A DNA stretch of 59,526 nt, taken from the NCBI GenBank assembly GCA_049301135.1, contig JBAQKP010000225.1, forward strand, positions 1-59,526. The letters run 5' to 3'. Position numbers and translations under genes: made by a program. The notes beneath the pieces are model-generated. The model had not been told where the DNA came from. It did no database searches and worked only from the letters and a program-made list of their open reading frames with translations. The stretch's first letter is position 1. Each line of letters opens with the position of its first letter. This DNA is from JAYXXU01 sp049301135. Its GTDB lineage: Bacteria > Pseudomonadota > Gammaproteobacteria > Pseudomonadales > Moraxellaceae. Positions 36,801-44,686 of this stretch are shown piece by piece.

Positions 36801-38340
36801 GCACCATGACATTTACTCGATTGAAGATCTGTCGCAGTTGATTTTTGACTTAAAACAAGTCAATCCAAGTGCGATGGTGTCGGTCAAGCTGGTGTCTGAA
36901 CCGGGTGTCGGCACGATTGCAGCTGGTGTCGCTAAAGCCTACGCTGACTTTATTACCATTTCGGGCTATGACGGCGGTACAGCGGCATCGCCACTGTCGT
37001 CGATTCATTACGCCGGTTCACCGTGGGAACTCGGTTTGGCCGAAGCCCAGCAAGCGCTGCGCGTGAATGACTTGCGCGGTAAGGTGCGGGTACAAACTGA
37101 CGGCGGCCTGAAAACCGGTCTGGACGTGATCAAAGCTGCGATTCTGGGGGCGGAGAGCTTTGGCTTTGGTTCAACCCCGATGATTGCGCTCGGTTGTAAA
37201 TACCTGCGGATTTGCCATCTGAATAACTGTGCAACCGGCGTTGCGACCCAGCAAGATCACTTGCGCGAAGAGCATTACATCGGCGAGCCAGAAATGCTGA
37301 TCAACTTCTTCCGCTTTATTGCTGAAGAAACCCGTGAATTGCTGGCCAGCTTGGGCGTGCGCTCGATGAAAGAGTTGATCGGCCGCACTGATCTGCTCGA
37401 AATGCTGGACGGCGAAACTGAGAAGCAACAGCACTTGGATCTGACCCCGTTGCTGACCATTCATCCGTCAGGCGAGGGCAAAGCGCAGTATTGCGAAGTG
37501 ACACGTAACGAGCCACATGATAAAGGTCTGTTGGCCGAGCGCATGGTTGAAGACATGCTACCAGCGATTGAAGCCAAAACCGGCGGCACGTTTAAGTTTA
37601 TGATCGGCAACTGCGACCGCTCGATTGGTGCGCGTTTGTCCGGCGAAATCGCCAAGCGTCACGGCAATCTCGGCATGAGCGATGCACCAGTCACGCTAGA
37701 GCTAGAAGGCACGGCCGGTCAGTCACTCGGCGTGTGGAATGCTGGCGGTCTGCATATTCGCTTAGAAGGTGATGCCAACGACTATGTCGGTAAAGGCATG
37801 GCTGGTGGTCAAGTCACCATTTATCCACCGAAAGGCTCGCCATTTAAAACCCAAGACACCGCGATTATTGGCAATACCTGTCTGTATGGTGCAACCGGCG
37901 GCAAGTTGTTTGCCGCGGGCACAGCCGGTGAGCGCTTTGCGGTGCGTAACTCTGGCTGTCATGCGGTGATTGAAGGCGCGGGCGACCATTGCTGCGAATA
38001 CATGACTGGCGGCTTGGTCACGGTACTGGGTCGTACTGGCTTGAACTTCGGGGCAGGCATGACTGGTGGTTTTGCCTATGTGTTGGATCTTGATGGTGAC
38101 TTCTTTGACCGTTGCAACCATGAGTTGATCGACCTGAATCGCATCTCGACCGAAGCGATGGAGCCATACCGTCATCATTTGATGGACGTGATTGAAGAGT
38201 TTGTGCTAGAAACCGGCAGTGTCTGGGGACAGACCATCCTGAACGAATTTGACGAGTACAATCGTAAATTCTGGCTGGTCAAACCCAAAGCAGCAAGCCT
38301 TGTCAGCCTGCTGAAAACCACCAAAGCCGATCCACAATAA
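33841..38340 (+). CDS. gltB: Glutamate synthase large subunit
   Basis: Makes glutamate from glutamine and 2-oxoglutarate, 1499 aa. A propeptide of about 31 residues precedes the catalytic Cys32 (DNCGFG), which becomes the N-terminal nucleophile of the class II glutaminase domain (about 32-430). A central domain and the FMN-binding synthase domain follow, with the [3Fe-4S] ligands in CKYLRICHLNNC, and the C-terminal GXGXG beta-helix. ATG 33841 follows AAGGG. gltD is 71 nt downstream. Confidence 0.97.
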   Translation: MHMPHNAASELPASSVPAQLGMYQPDDFRDNCGFGLIAHMQGEASHDLLRTAIHSLSCMTHRGGIAADGKTGDGCGLLLAMPKAFFRAEAVALGVDLTELFAVGTVFLNTDTTLAQHARDVINAEIAKEGLSVAAWRVVPTNNDALGEIALRSLPVFEQVMVNATPELTEAEFNRKLFLVRRRAEQQLQHDPLFYVTTLASTVISYKGLMMPEVIADFYLDLANPALHSHIVVFHQRFSTNTLPRWPLAQPFRYVAHNGEINTIMGNRNWSVARTPKFANPLLPDLLQLTPLVNRTGSDSSSLDNMLEILVGGGMDLFRALRMLVPPAWQNVETMDADLRAFYEFNSKHMEAWDGPAGLVIQDGRHAVCMLDRNGLRPARWVITKNGYITLASEIGVWGYAPEDVVSKGRVGPGQILVVDTLTGELLNNAAVDQRLKTAQPYKQWLRDHAIHVQTDNDQEEQLADQGLRGDALKAAQKMFHVTFEEREQIIRPLAESGQEAVGSMGDDTPMAVLSRQTRHVADYFRQQFAQVTNPPIDPLREAIVMSLETCLGREQNIFEEAPEHADRVIISSPVLSASKMQQLREIDRAGYGMQVIDLNYPEAEGLEAALKRICAEAAAAIQAGQTLLTLSDRALREGYLPASAIMATGAVHHHLSNVGLRADANIIVETGLARDPHHFAVLIGFGATAVYPYLAYDVINDLVESGNLLGDPLYAQASFRKGIDKGLLKIMSKMGISTVASYRAGQLFEAIGLSHQIVDLCFKGVPSRIEGARFTDLENDQKKLAADAWKARRPIDQGGLLKFVFNKEYHAFNPDVINTLHKAVRSGKYEDFREYANLVNTRPVATLRDLLKLKTDNSIDISEVESIEQILPRFDSAGMSLGALSPEAHESIAIAMNTIGGRSNSGEGGEDPARYGTIKNSKIKQIASGRFGVTPAYLVSAEVLQIKVAQGAKPGEGGQLPGGKVNGLIAKLRYSVPGVTLISPPPHHDIYSIEDLSQLIFDLKQVNPSAMVSVKLVSEPGVGTIAAGVAKAYADFITISGYDGGTAASPLSSIHYAGSPWELGLAEAQQALRVNDLRGKVRVQTDGGLKTGLDVIKAAILGAESFGFGSTPMIALGCKYLRICHLNNCATGVATQQDHLREEHYIGEPEMLINFFRFIAEETRELLASLGVRSMKELIGRTDLLEMLDGETEKQQHLDLTPLLTIHPSGEGKAQYCEVTRNEPHDKGLLAERMVEDMLPAIEAKTGGTFKFMIGNCDRSIGARLSGEIAKRHGNLGMSDAPVTLELEGTAGQSLGVWNAGGLHIRLEGDANDYVGKGMAGGQVTIYPPKGSPFKTQDTAIIGNTCLYGATGGKLFAAGTAGERFAVRNSGCHAVIEGAGDHCCEYMTGGLVTVLGRTGLNFGAGMTGGFAYVLDLDGDFFDRCNHELIDLNRISTEAMEPYRHHLMDVIEEFVLETGSVWGQTILNEFDEYNRKFWLVKPKAASLVSLLKTTKADPQ

Positions 38341-38411
38341 CGCACGAACAGGCAAGTGCTGTCGCGTTGTCCAAGCACAGCGACAGCACTGACCCACTGG
38401 AGATACCCAAA

Positions 38412-39842
38412 ATGGCTGACCGCCTAAGCAATGATTTTCAGTTTCTGGACGTGCCACGTCAGGAGCCAGAAAAAAAAGATATCGAGGCGCGTACCCATGC
38501 GTTTGTCGAGATTTATCAGCCACTGGAGCAAAAGCCAGTCGCTGAGCAGTCGCACCGTTGCCTCGACTGCGGCAATCCGTATTGTGAGTGGAAGTGTCCG
38601 GTACACAACTACATCCCAAACTGGCTCAAGCTGATCTCTGAAGGTCAGTTGTTCCAAGCGGCTGAATTGTCACACCAGACCAATACCTTGCCAGAAGTCT
38701 GTGGTCGGGTCTGTCCACAAGATCGTCTATGCGAAGGCGCGTGCACCCTCAATGATGGCTTTGGGGCAGTGACGATTGGTAATACCGAAAAATATATCAC
38801 CGATACCGCTTTTGCGATGGGCTGGCGGCCTGACATGTCCAAAGTGGTGTGGACAGACAAAAAAGTCGCAATCATCGGCGCAGGCCCTGCTGGCCTAGGC
38901 TGTGCGGACGTGCTGGTACGCGCGGGTGTAAAGCCAGTGGTATTTGATAAAAATCCTGAAATCGGCGGCTTGCTGACCTTCGGGATTCCAGAATTCAAAA
39001 TGGAAAAATCGGTGATGATTCGTCGCCGTGCGATTTTTGAAGCGATGGGCATCGAATTCCGTCTAAATACCGAAATCGGCACTGATGTACAGATCGACGA
39101 TCTACTGGCCGATTATGACGCCGTATTCATGGGTATGGGTACATACACCTACATGAAAGGTGGCTTTGCGGGTGAAGATCTGGTCGGTGTACACGACGCG
39201 CTGGACTTCTTGATCGCCAACGTCAATCGCTGTCATCAAGATGCTGGTTGGGAGAAAAACCCAAGCGATTACATCAGTATGGAAGGCAAAAAAGTCGTGG
39301 TTCTGGGTGGTGGCGACACCGCGATGGATTGTAACCGTACCTCGATTCGGCAAGGTGCTGAAGCGGTTACCTGTGCCTATCGCCGTGATGAAGCCAACAT
39401 GCCGGGTAGTGTGCGCGAAGTCAAAAATGCCAGAGAAGAAGGCGTGCAGTTCTTGTTTAATCGCCAGCCGATTGAAATCGTCGGTGCAAATGGCCAAGTG
39501 ACCGGCGTCAAAGTCGTCACCACCCAACTGGGTGAGCCAGATAGCCGTGGTCGCCGCAGCCCTGAGCCGATTCCAAATTCAGAAGAGATTCTGCCTGCGG
39601 ATGCGGTGATTTTGGCATTTGGTTTCCGGCCAAGCCCTGCGGCATGGTTTAAAAGCCAATCGATTGCGATGGATGGTTCAGGTCGCGTCAATGCTGCCGA
39701 GCAACAAACCTATAAATTTCAAACCAGCAACCCAAAAATCTTTGCTGGTGGCGACATGGTACGCGGTTCTGATCTGGTGGTGACAGCGATTTGGGAAGGT
39801 CGTCAGGCCGCAGAAGGCATTTTGGACTATCTGGATGTCTAA
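38412..39842 (+). CDS. gltD: Glutamate synthase small subunit
   Basis: FAD/NADPH-dependent subunit that feeds electrons to GltB, 476 aa. The N-terminal Cys clusters (CLDCGNPYCEWKCP, later CGRVCPQDRLCEGAC) hold [4Fe-4S] centres; GAGPAGLG binds FAD and VVLGGGDTAMDC binds NADPH. Start at ATG 38412, 8 nt after GGAGA; the frame is open upstream from 38367 without a ribosome site. A strong terminator follows. Confidence 0.97.
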   Translation: MADRLSNDFQFLDVPRQEPEKKDIEARTHAFVEIYQPLEQKPVAEQSHRCLDCGNPYCEWKCPVHNYIPNWLKLISEGQLFQAAELSHQTNTLPEVCGRVCPQDRLCEGACTLNDGFGAVTIGNTEKYITDTAFAMGWRPDMSKVVWTDKKVAIIGAGPAGLGCADVLVRAGVKPVVFDKNPEIGGLLTFGIPEFKMEKSVMIRRRAIFEAMGIEFRLNTEIGTDVQIDDLLADYDAVFMGMGTYTYMKGGFAGEDLVGVHDALDFLIANVNRCHQDAGWEKNPSDYISMEGKKVVVLGGGDTAMDCNRTSIRQGAEAVTCAYRRDEANMPGSVREVKNAREEGVQFLFNRQPIEIVGANGQVTGVKVVTTQLGEPDSRGRRSPEPIPNSEEILPADAVILAFGFRPSPAAWFKSQSIAMDGSGRVNAAEQQTYKFQTSNPKIFAGGDMVRGSDLVVTAIWEGRQAAEGILDYLDV

Positions 39843-39855
39843 GTTGTTCTAAACT

Positions 39856-39885
39856 AAAAAGCCCATCATCGTGATGGGCTTTTTT
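39856..39885. terminator. Bidirectional rho-independent terminator
   Basis: AAAAAGCCCATCA, loop of three bases, TGATGGGCTTTTTT: a perfect stem with T- and A-runs, placed between convergent gltD and the DUF2147 gene. Confidence 0.93.
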
Positions 39886-39905
39886 ATGGCAGCAACATCA
39901 AAAAA

Positions 39906-40343
39906 TTAATTGGCACGTTTCCAAGTCTGGGTGCGGCCTAACAGAGAGAAGCCGACAAAGCCGCGTACATCGAGGGTTTGTGCATCCGGTGAGAGTTTGG
40001 CTTTGAGCTTATAGGTTTTGCCGGTCAGCGGATCAAGAATTTCGCCCTGATCGTATTCACTGCCACCGCTGGCTTTTAAGTTAGTGATAATCGGCAAGCC
40101 GACCAGCGGACGGTTTTTCAGTGCGCCGCTGCATTTGACACAATTGGTCAGCGTAGAGCCTTCAAGCCGTTGGATAATAGTTCCCGTCAGCACGCCACCT
40201 TTGGTTTCGAACTGCACAACGGCTTTGGGCTTACCGGTGACATCATCGAAGGTACGCCATGTACTGCCATTCAGGGGTTCTGCCATTGCGACAGAAGTCA
40301 TGCCTAACAAGCAAGTAAGGCTGGCTATCCGTAAAAACATCAT
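39906..40343 (-). CDS. Exported DUF2147-family protein
   Basis: A 145-aa protein with a signal peptide (MMFLRIASLTCLLGMTSVAMA, cleaved after AMA) and a DUF2147 lipocalin-like domain: TWRTFDDVTGKPKAVVQF, a CVKC pair, PLVGLPIIT and GEILDPLTGKTYKLKAKL. Periplasmic, function unknown. Start at ATG 40343 is chosen because GAGG is 9 nt before it; ATG 40352 abuts that site and the frame is open to 40415. Confidence 0.88.
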   Translation of the reverse strand: MMFLRIASLTCLLGMTSVAMAEPLNGSTWRTFDDVTGKPKAVVQFETKGGVLTGTIIQRLEGSTLTNCVKCSGALKNRPLVGLPIITNLKASGGSEYDQGEILDPLTGKTYKLKAKLSPDAQTLDVRGFVGFSLLGRTQTWKRAN

Positions 40344-40723
40344 TTCGTTCATCCTCTGACATGAGCTTGGTGTATTGAGCCGCCGTGACCGATATATGCT
40401 GTGTGTTAAAAGCATCGTTATGGTGGAGACTAGCGCGTATTATGCCTGTAACTGAGCGAGCCTTCGGAACAGAATAGCTGACTTACCGGTTCAGTGTACT
40501 CGCTAGATTTTGTCATATTGTGAGGTTTTTGCGCATATTTTAATCAACAAAAGTAGTCAATAATGACGATCTTGGTGGCGTGTTGCGCCTACTACTGTGT
40601 CTCACAGCGAGTGGGTTCGTGCGTGATATTGGCAATCAATCTAAAATGGTCTGACGAATCTTCATCCAATTGAGATGATTTTTCGGTATACTGCCGCGTC
40701 TTTTATTTGTTTGCGACGTTTTT
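40344..40723. other. Divergent intergenic region, DUF2147 gene and typA
   Basis: About 380 bp without a supported gene or strong repeat. A TATACT hexamer at 40687-40692, 32 bp before typA, is a possible -10 element, but no good -35 lies at the usual distance. Confidence 0.4.
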
Positions 40724-42559
40724 ATGTCCGATATCCAAAATTTGCGCAACATTGCCATTATTGCGCACGTTGACCATGGTAAAACCACTCTCGTTGATAA
40801 GCTCTTGCAGCAGTCCGGCACTTTTGGCGATCGCGGCAATGAAGGCGAGCGCGTGATGGACTCCAACGCGATTGAAAAAGAGCGTGGCATTACCATTCTT
40901 GCTAAAAACACCGCGATTCGCTGGACCGATAAAAAAACCGGCCAAGAATACCGGATTAACATCGTCGATACCCCAGGTCACGCCGACTTTGGTGGTGAAG
41001 TTGAGCGCGTGATGTCGATGGTCGACTGCGTGTTGCTACTGGTCGATGCGCAAGATGGCCCGATGCCACAGACTCGCTTTGTGACCATGAAAGCGTTTGC
41101 GCGTGGTTTGAAGCCAATCGTGGTGATCAACAAGGTCGATCGTCAAGGCGCACGCCCAGACTGGGTGATGGATCAAGTGTTTGATCTATTTGATAAACTT
41201 GGTGCTACCGACGAGCAGCTCGATTTCCCAGTGGTGTATGCCTCAGCGATTAACGGTATCGCCGGTATGCAAGTCGACCAAATGGCCGACGACATGACCC
41301 CGCTATTTGAAACCATCGTCAATGTGGTAGAAGCACCAAAAGTGGACTCTGAAGGTCCGTTTCAAATGCAGATTTCCAGCCTCGACTACAACAGTTTTGT
41401 TGGTGTTATCGGTGTGGGTCGCGTGCAACGCGGTTCAGCCAAAACCAACTCACAAGTCAAGATTATTGACAAAGAAGGCAACGAGCGTAACGGTCGTATC
41501 CTCAAAATCATGGGTTATCATGGTCTTGATCGGATCGATGTCGAAGAAGCCAGCGCCGGTAACATCGTCTGTGTGACCGGTATGGAAGGCCTGAATATTT
41601 CGGATACCTTGTGTGATCCGAAGCATGTTGAAGCACTGCCACCGCTAGAAGTCGATGAGCCGACCGTATCGATGACGTTCCAAGTCAATAACTCGCCATT
41701 TGCCGGTCGTGAAGGCAAGTTCGTTACCTCGCGTAACATTCGTGACCGTCTACAACGCGAGCTGATCCACAACGTGGCGCTGCGGGTAGAAGACACTGAT
41801 TCGCCAGACCGTTTTAAAGTATCGGGTCGCGGTGAACTGCACTTGTCGATTCTGATCGAAAACATGCGTCGTGAAGGCTTCGAAATGGGCGTGTCACGTC
41901 CTGAAGTGATCATGAAAGAAGTTGATGGCGAAAAACAAGAGCCATTTGAAGCCGTAATGTTTGATGTCGAAGATCAGCATCAAGGCGCAGTCATGGAGCA
42001 GATGGGTCTGCGTAAAGGCGACGTGACCAATATCGAAATGGACGGCAAAGGCCGTACCCGTATCGAAGCGATTGTACCATCGCGTGGTTTGATCGGTTTC
42101 CGCTCTGACTTTTTGACCATGACGTCGGGTAGCGGCATCATGACCTCGACTTTCTCACATTATGGTGAGCTGAAGTCAGGCGATGTGGCCAAGCGTCAAA
42201 ACGGCGTGTTGGTATCGATGGTACAAGGCACCGTATTGGCCTATGCACTGTTTACACTGCAAGACCGTGGTCGTCTGTTTGCTGAGCCACAGCTTGAAGT
42301 GTATGAAGGCATGGTGGTCGGCATCAACTCGCGTGGCGATGACATGGTGGTCAACCCAACCAAAGCCAAGCAGCTGACCAACATCCGCGCTAGCGGTACC
42401 GATGAAGCACTGATTCTGTCGCCACCGATCAAGCACACGCTTGAGCAAGCGCTCGAGTTTATTGCGGATGACGAGCTGGTCGAAGTCACACCGAAGTCGA
42501 TCCGTATTCGTAAAAAATTCCTGACCGAAAGCGAGCGTAAGCGTAACAAACAACGCTAA
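40724..42559 (+). CDS. typA: Ribosome-associated GTPase TypA/BipA
   Basis: Translational GTPase of 611 aa involved in ribosome assembly at low temperature and stress responses. G1 AHVDHGKTTL near 15-24, ERGITI, DTPGHADFGG and NKVDRQGA are present, as are the BipA-specific C-terminal regions (RGLIGFRSDFLTMTSGSG). Monocistronic, ended by a terminator. Confidence 0.97.
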   Translation: MSDIQNLRNIAIIAHVDHGKTTLVDKLLQQSGTFGDRGNEGERVMDSNAIEKERGITILAKNTAIRWTDKKTGQEYRINIVDTPGHADFGGEVERVMSMVDCVLLLVDAQDGPMPQTRFVTMKAFARGLKPIVVINKVDRQGARPDWVMDQVFDLFDKLGATDEQLDFPVVYASAINGIAGMQVDQMADDMTPLFETIVNVVEAPKVDSEGPFQMQISSLDYNSFVGVIGVGRVQRGSAKTNSQVKIIDKEGNERNGRILKIMGYHGLDRIDVEEASAGNIVCVTGMEGLNISDTLCDPKHVEALPPLEVDEPTVSMTFQVNNSPFAGREGKFVTSRNIRDRLQRELIHNVALRVEDTDSPDRFKVSGRGELHLSILIENMRREGFEMGVSRPEVIMKEVDGEKQEPFEAVMFDVEDQHQGAVMEQMGLRKGDVTNIEMDGKGRTRIEAIVPSRGLIGFRSDFLTMTSGSGIMTSTFSHYGELKSGDVAKRQNGVLVSMVQGTVLAYALFTLQDRGRLFAEPQLEVYEGMVVGINSRGDDMVVNPTKAKQLTNIRASGTDEALILSPPIKHTLEQALEFIADDELVEVTPKSIRIRKKFLTESERKRNKQR

Positions 42560-42608
42560 TCGTCTGCTTGATCTGCAACTCAGCGTGGCTGGGTTGCAAA
42601 TGACTGAA

Positions 42609-42648
42609 AACGCTGCTGAAATCAGTTCACTGAACAGCGGCGTTTTTT
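42609..42648 (+). terminator. Rho-independent terminator after typA
   Basis: AACGCTGCTG (42609-42618) pairs with CAGCGGCGTT (42635-42644) with one G-T wobble, followed by a T-run. Confidence 0.85.
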
Positions 42649-42808
42649 ATTGGATTTTTTGGACTTATCGCATAGTCTACGAAGTAATCCTGTCGGCTGT
42701 ACAGACAAGAGAATCGGGATGATTTTTGACTTTTGAGATTCTGGTGAGATGCATGTGGATAGCACTGACCAGAGCATAACCGAATCAACAGATTAAGGAG
42801 TTCGTACG

Positions 42809-43249
42809 ATGAGTATGGTGCAAGAGTTTAAAGAATTTGCCTTAAAAGGCAACGTGATGGATCTAGCGGTCGGTGTCATCATCGGCGGCGCCTTTGGCAA
42901 AATCACCGCGTCATTGGTCGAAGATGTATTTATGCCGATCATTTCGATGATTTTAGGTGGCAACGTTGATTTTTCGAATATGTATATTGTGTTAGGTGAT
43001 GTGCCCGCAGGCACGGCTGACACCTACGCGGCGCTTAAAGAAGCGGGTGTGGCGGTTTTGGCCTATGGTCAGTTTTTGACCGTGTTGATTAACTTCATCC
43101 TGTTGGCGTTTGTGGTGTTTTTGATGGTCAAAGGCATCAATAACCTACGCCGTAAAGAAGAGGTTGTCGCCCCTGCTGCACCGGCGGCTGATCCGGCTGA
43201 TATTGTGTTGTTGAAAGAAATCCGCGACGAGTTACGCCGTAAAGCCTAA
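42809..43249 (+). CDS. mscL: Large-conductance mechanosensitive channel
   Basis: Osmotic release valve of the inner membrane, 146 aa. The N-terminal helix MSMVQEFKEFALKGNVMDLA, the pore helix VGVIIGGAFGKI, the second helix FLTVLINFILLAFVVFLMVK and the C-terminal bundle EIRDELRRK are as in the family; an Ala/Pro linker (about 122-132) is present. AAGGAG lies upstream. Stands alone between two terminators. Confidence 0.97.
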   Translation: MSMVQEFKEFALKGNVMDLAVGVIIGGAFGKITASLVEDVFMPIISMILGGNVDFSNMYIVLGDVPAGTADTYAALKEAGVAVLAYGQFLTVLINFILLAFVVFLMVKGINNLRRKEEVVAPAAPAADPADIVLLKEIRDELRRKA

Positions 43250-43270
43250 CCTATTGAACAATTGACAAAA

Positions 43271-43298
43271 AAATAGCGCAATTGATTGCGCTATTTTT
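43271..43298. terminator. Bidirectional rho-independent terminator
   Basis: AAATAGCGCAAT and ATTGCGCTATTT form a perfect 12-bp dyad with T-runs on both strands, between convergent mscL and the exported protein gene. Confidence 0.9.
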
Positions 43299-43312
43299 GA
43301 TGCTGGATCAGC

Positions 43313-43678
43313 TTATTGCTGCATGGATTCGCCAGCTTCCAGCTGATAAACCGTTTTGCGGTCATCTTGTACCGTGGTGCAGCCCAAACAGCGGCGAAAC
43401 GTCGCATCCGCAGGATCAAGCACCAGTGTTTTGGCAGATTCTTTGACGTTACCGCCCAAAATGCTAAACGGCAGTGTCGCAGCAAATACCGCGACGCCAC
43501 CGACTGTTGCGGCAGCCATCAGGGGGCGTGCGATTGCACTGTCTGACACAGCAGCAGAGGCGGTTGGCCGGTCGTTTAGACCGTCTTCTATGATTTCGAT
43601 GGCAGCGTGTGCAGGTAATGATGCGCTGACGAAGGCGACCAGCATCGTGGCCACTGAGGCGCGACGAAACATGTTCAT
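43313..43678 (-). CDS. Exported hypothetical protein with one hydrophobic segment
   Basis: A 121-aa protein with a signal peptide (FRRASVATMLVAFVSASLPAHAA), a Gly/Ala-rich hydrophobic segment (LMAAATVGGVAVFAATLPFSILGG, about residues 53-76, given here in part) and the sequence DATFRRCLGC with a Cys-x2-Cys pair. The layout recalls small exported proteins of Acinetobacter with a TF-R-LG motif; function unknown. Start ATG 43678 follows GGAG. Confidence 0.75.
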   Translation of the reverse strand: MNMFRRASVATMLVAFVSASLPAHAAIEIIEDGLNDRPTASAAVSDSAIARPLMAAATVGGVAVFAATLPFSILGGNVKESAKTLVLDPADATFRRCLGCTTVQDDRKTVYQLEAGESMQQ

Positions 43679-43730
43679 TGTAGGACTCCCTGATTATTTA
43701 GGTTGACTGTACCCCTTGTCTGATCACGAA

Positions 43731-44573
43731 TCAAGCAGACGCTGTGCTTTTTGCCATGTCGTTTCGGTGAATGGGCTGACAGACTGGACAAAATGCACTG
43801 GCACGCTGGCCGAGCCGTAGACTGTCTACCATTGCGCCGCAGCGCAGACAGTGTTGTCCAGCGCGACCATACACGGCGAGGGTTTGCTGGAAATAACCCG
43901 TTTCGCCTTGTCCGTTTACAAAATCGCGTAAGGTTGAGCCACCGAGTTGAATCGCTTGGCTGAGAATTCGTTTGATTTCTAGGACCAAACGGCTGATTTC
44001 GTCGAGTGTTAGGCTGGCGGCAGGCCGAGCGGGGTGAATGCCAGTATAAAACAATGCTTCTGAGGCGTAGATATTGCCGACGCCAACCACCACAGCATTG
44101 TCCATAATCGCAACTTTAATCGCAGTTTGTTTGTTTTTGAGCTTGGCGGCCAGATGATCCGCGTTAAACGTCGGATCTAACGGCTCTACGCCCAGACTGG
44201 CCAGTAGGCTTTGTGCGCGTGGTTCGTGCAGCCAGAGGATTGAGCCGAAACGTCTGGGGTCATGATAGCGCAGTTGGATCTGGTCAAAATCAATACACAG
44301 ATGGTCGTGTTTGCGCAGTGCTTGTGTGGCAGGCAATAACGCAAAGCTGCCCGACATGCCCAGATGCATGAGCAGGGCATCCTCACTGAAGCGCGCGACG
44401 ATATATTTGGCACGCCGATTCAGAAATTGTAAGGTTTGACCTTGTAAGCGTGACAGATCATGTGGCATTGGCCAGCGTAAACTGGATTGATAAATACTGA
44501 CCTGTTGTACGCGTTGTCCAAGCAAAGGGGCAAGACTGGTTTTGGTGGTTTCGACTTCCGGCAGTTCGGGCAT
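43731..44573 (-). CDS. mutM: Formamidopyrimidine-DNA glycosylase
   Basis: Base-excision repair enzyme removing 8-oxoguanine, 280 aa. The N-terminus is MPELPEVETTK with the catalytic Pro1 and Glu2 after Met removal; Lys in RRAKYI, and the C-terminal zinc finger C-x2-C-x16-C-x2-C (CLRCGAM to FCPVC) are intact. Divergent from the J-domain-like gene. Confidence 0.97.
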   Translation of the reverse strand: MPELPEVETTKTSLAPLLGQRVQQVSIYQSSLRWPMPHDLSRLQGQTLQFLNRRAKYIVARFSEDALLMHLGMSGSFALLPATQALRKHDHLCIDFDQIQLRYHDPRRFGSILWLHEPRAQSLLASLGVEPLDPTFNADHLAAKLKNKQTAIKVAIMDNAVVVGVGNIYASEALFYTGIHPARPAASLTLDEISRLVLEIKRILSQAIQLGGSTLRDFVNGQGETGYFQQTLAVYGRAGQHCLRCGAMVDSLRLGQRASAFCPVCQPIHRNDMAKSTASA

Positions 44574-44686
44574 AATGGCGATCAGGTTTAACGGTGACGG
44601 GTGAGTTTAACATGCAGGTACAGATGCTGTTGTGCGGTTATGCAGTTGTGATATCGCGATGAATGGGCGGGATGGGGCGTAGAACA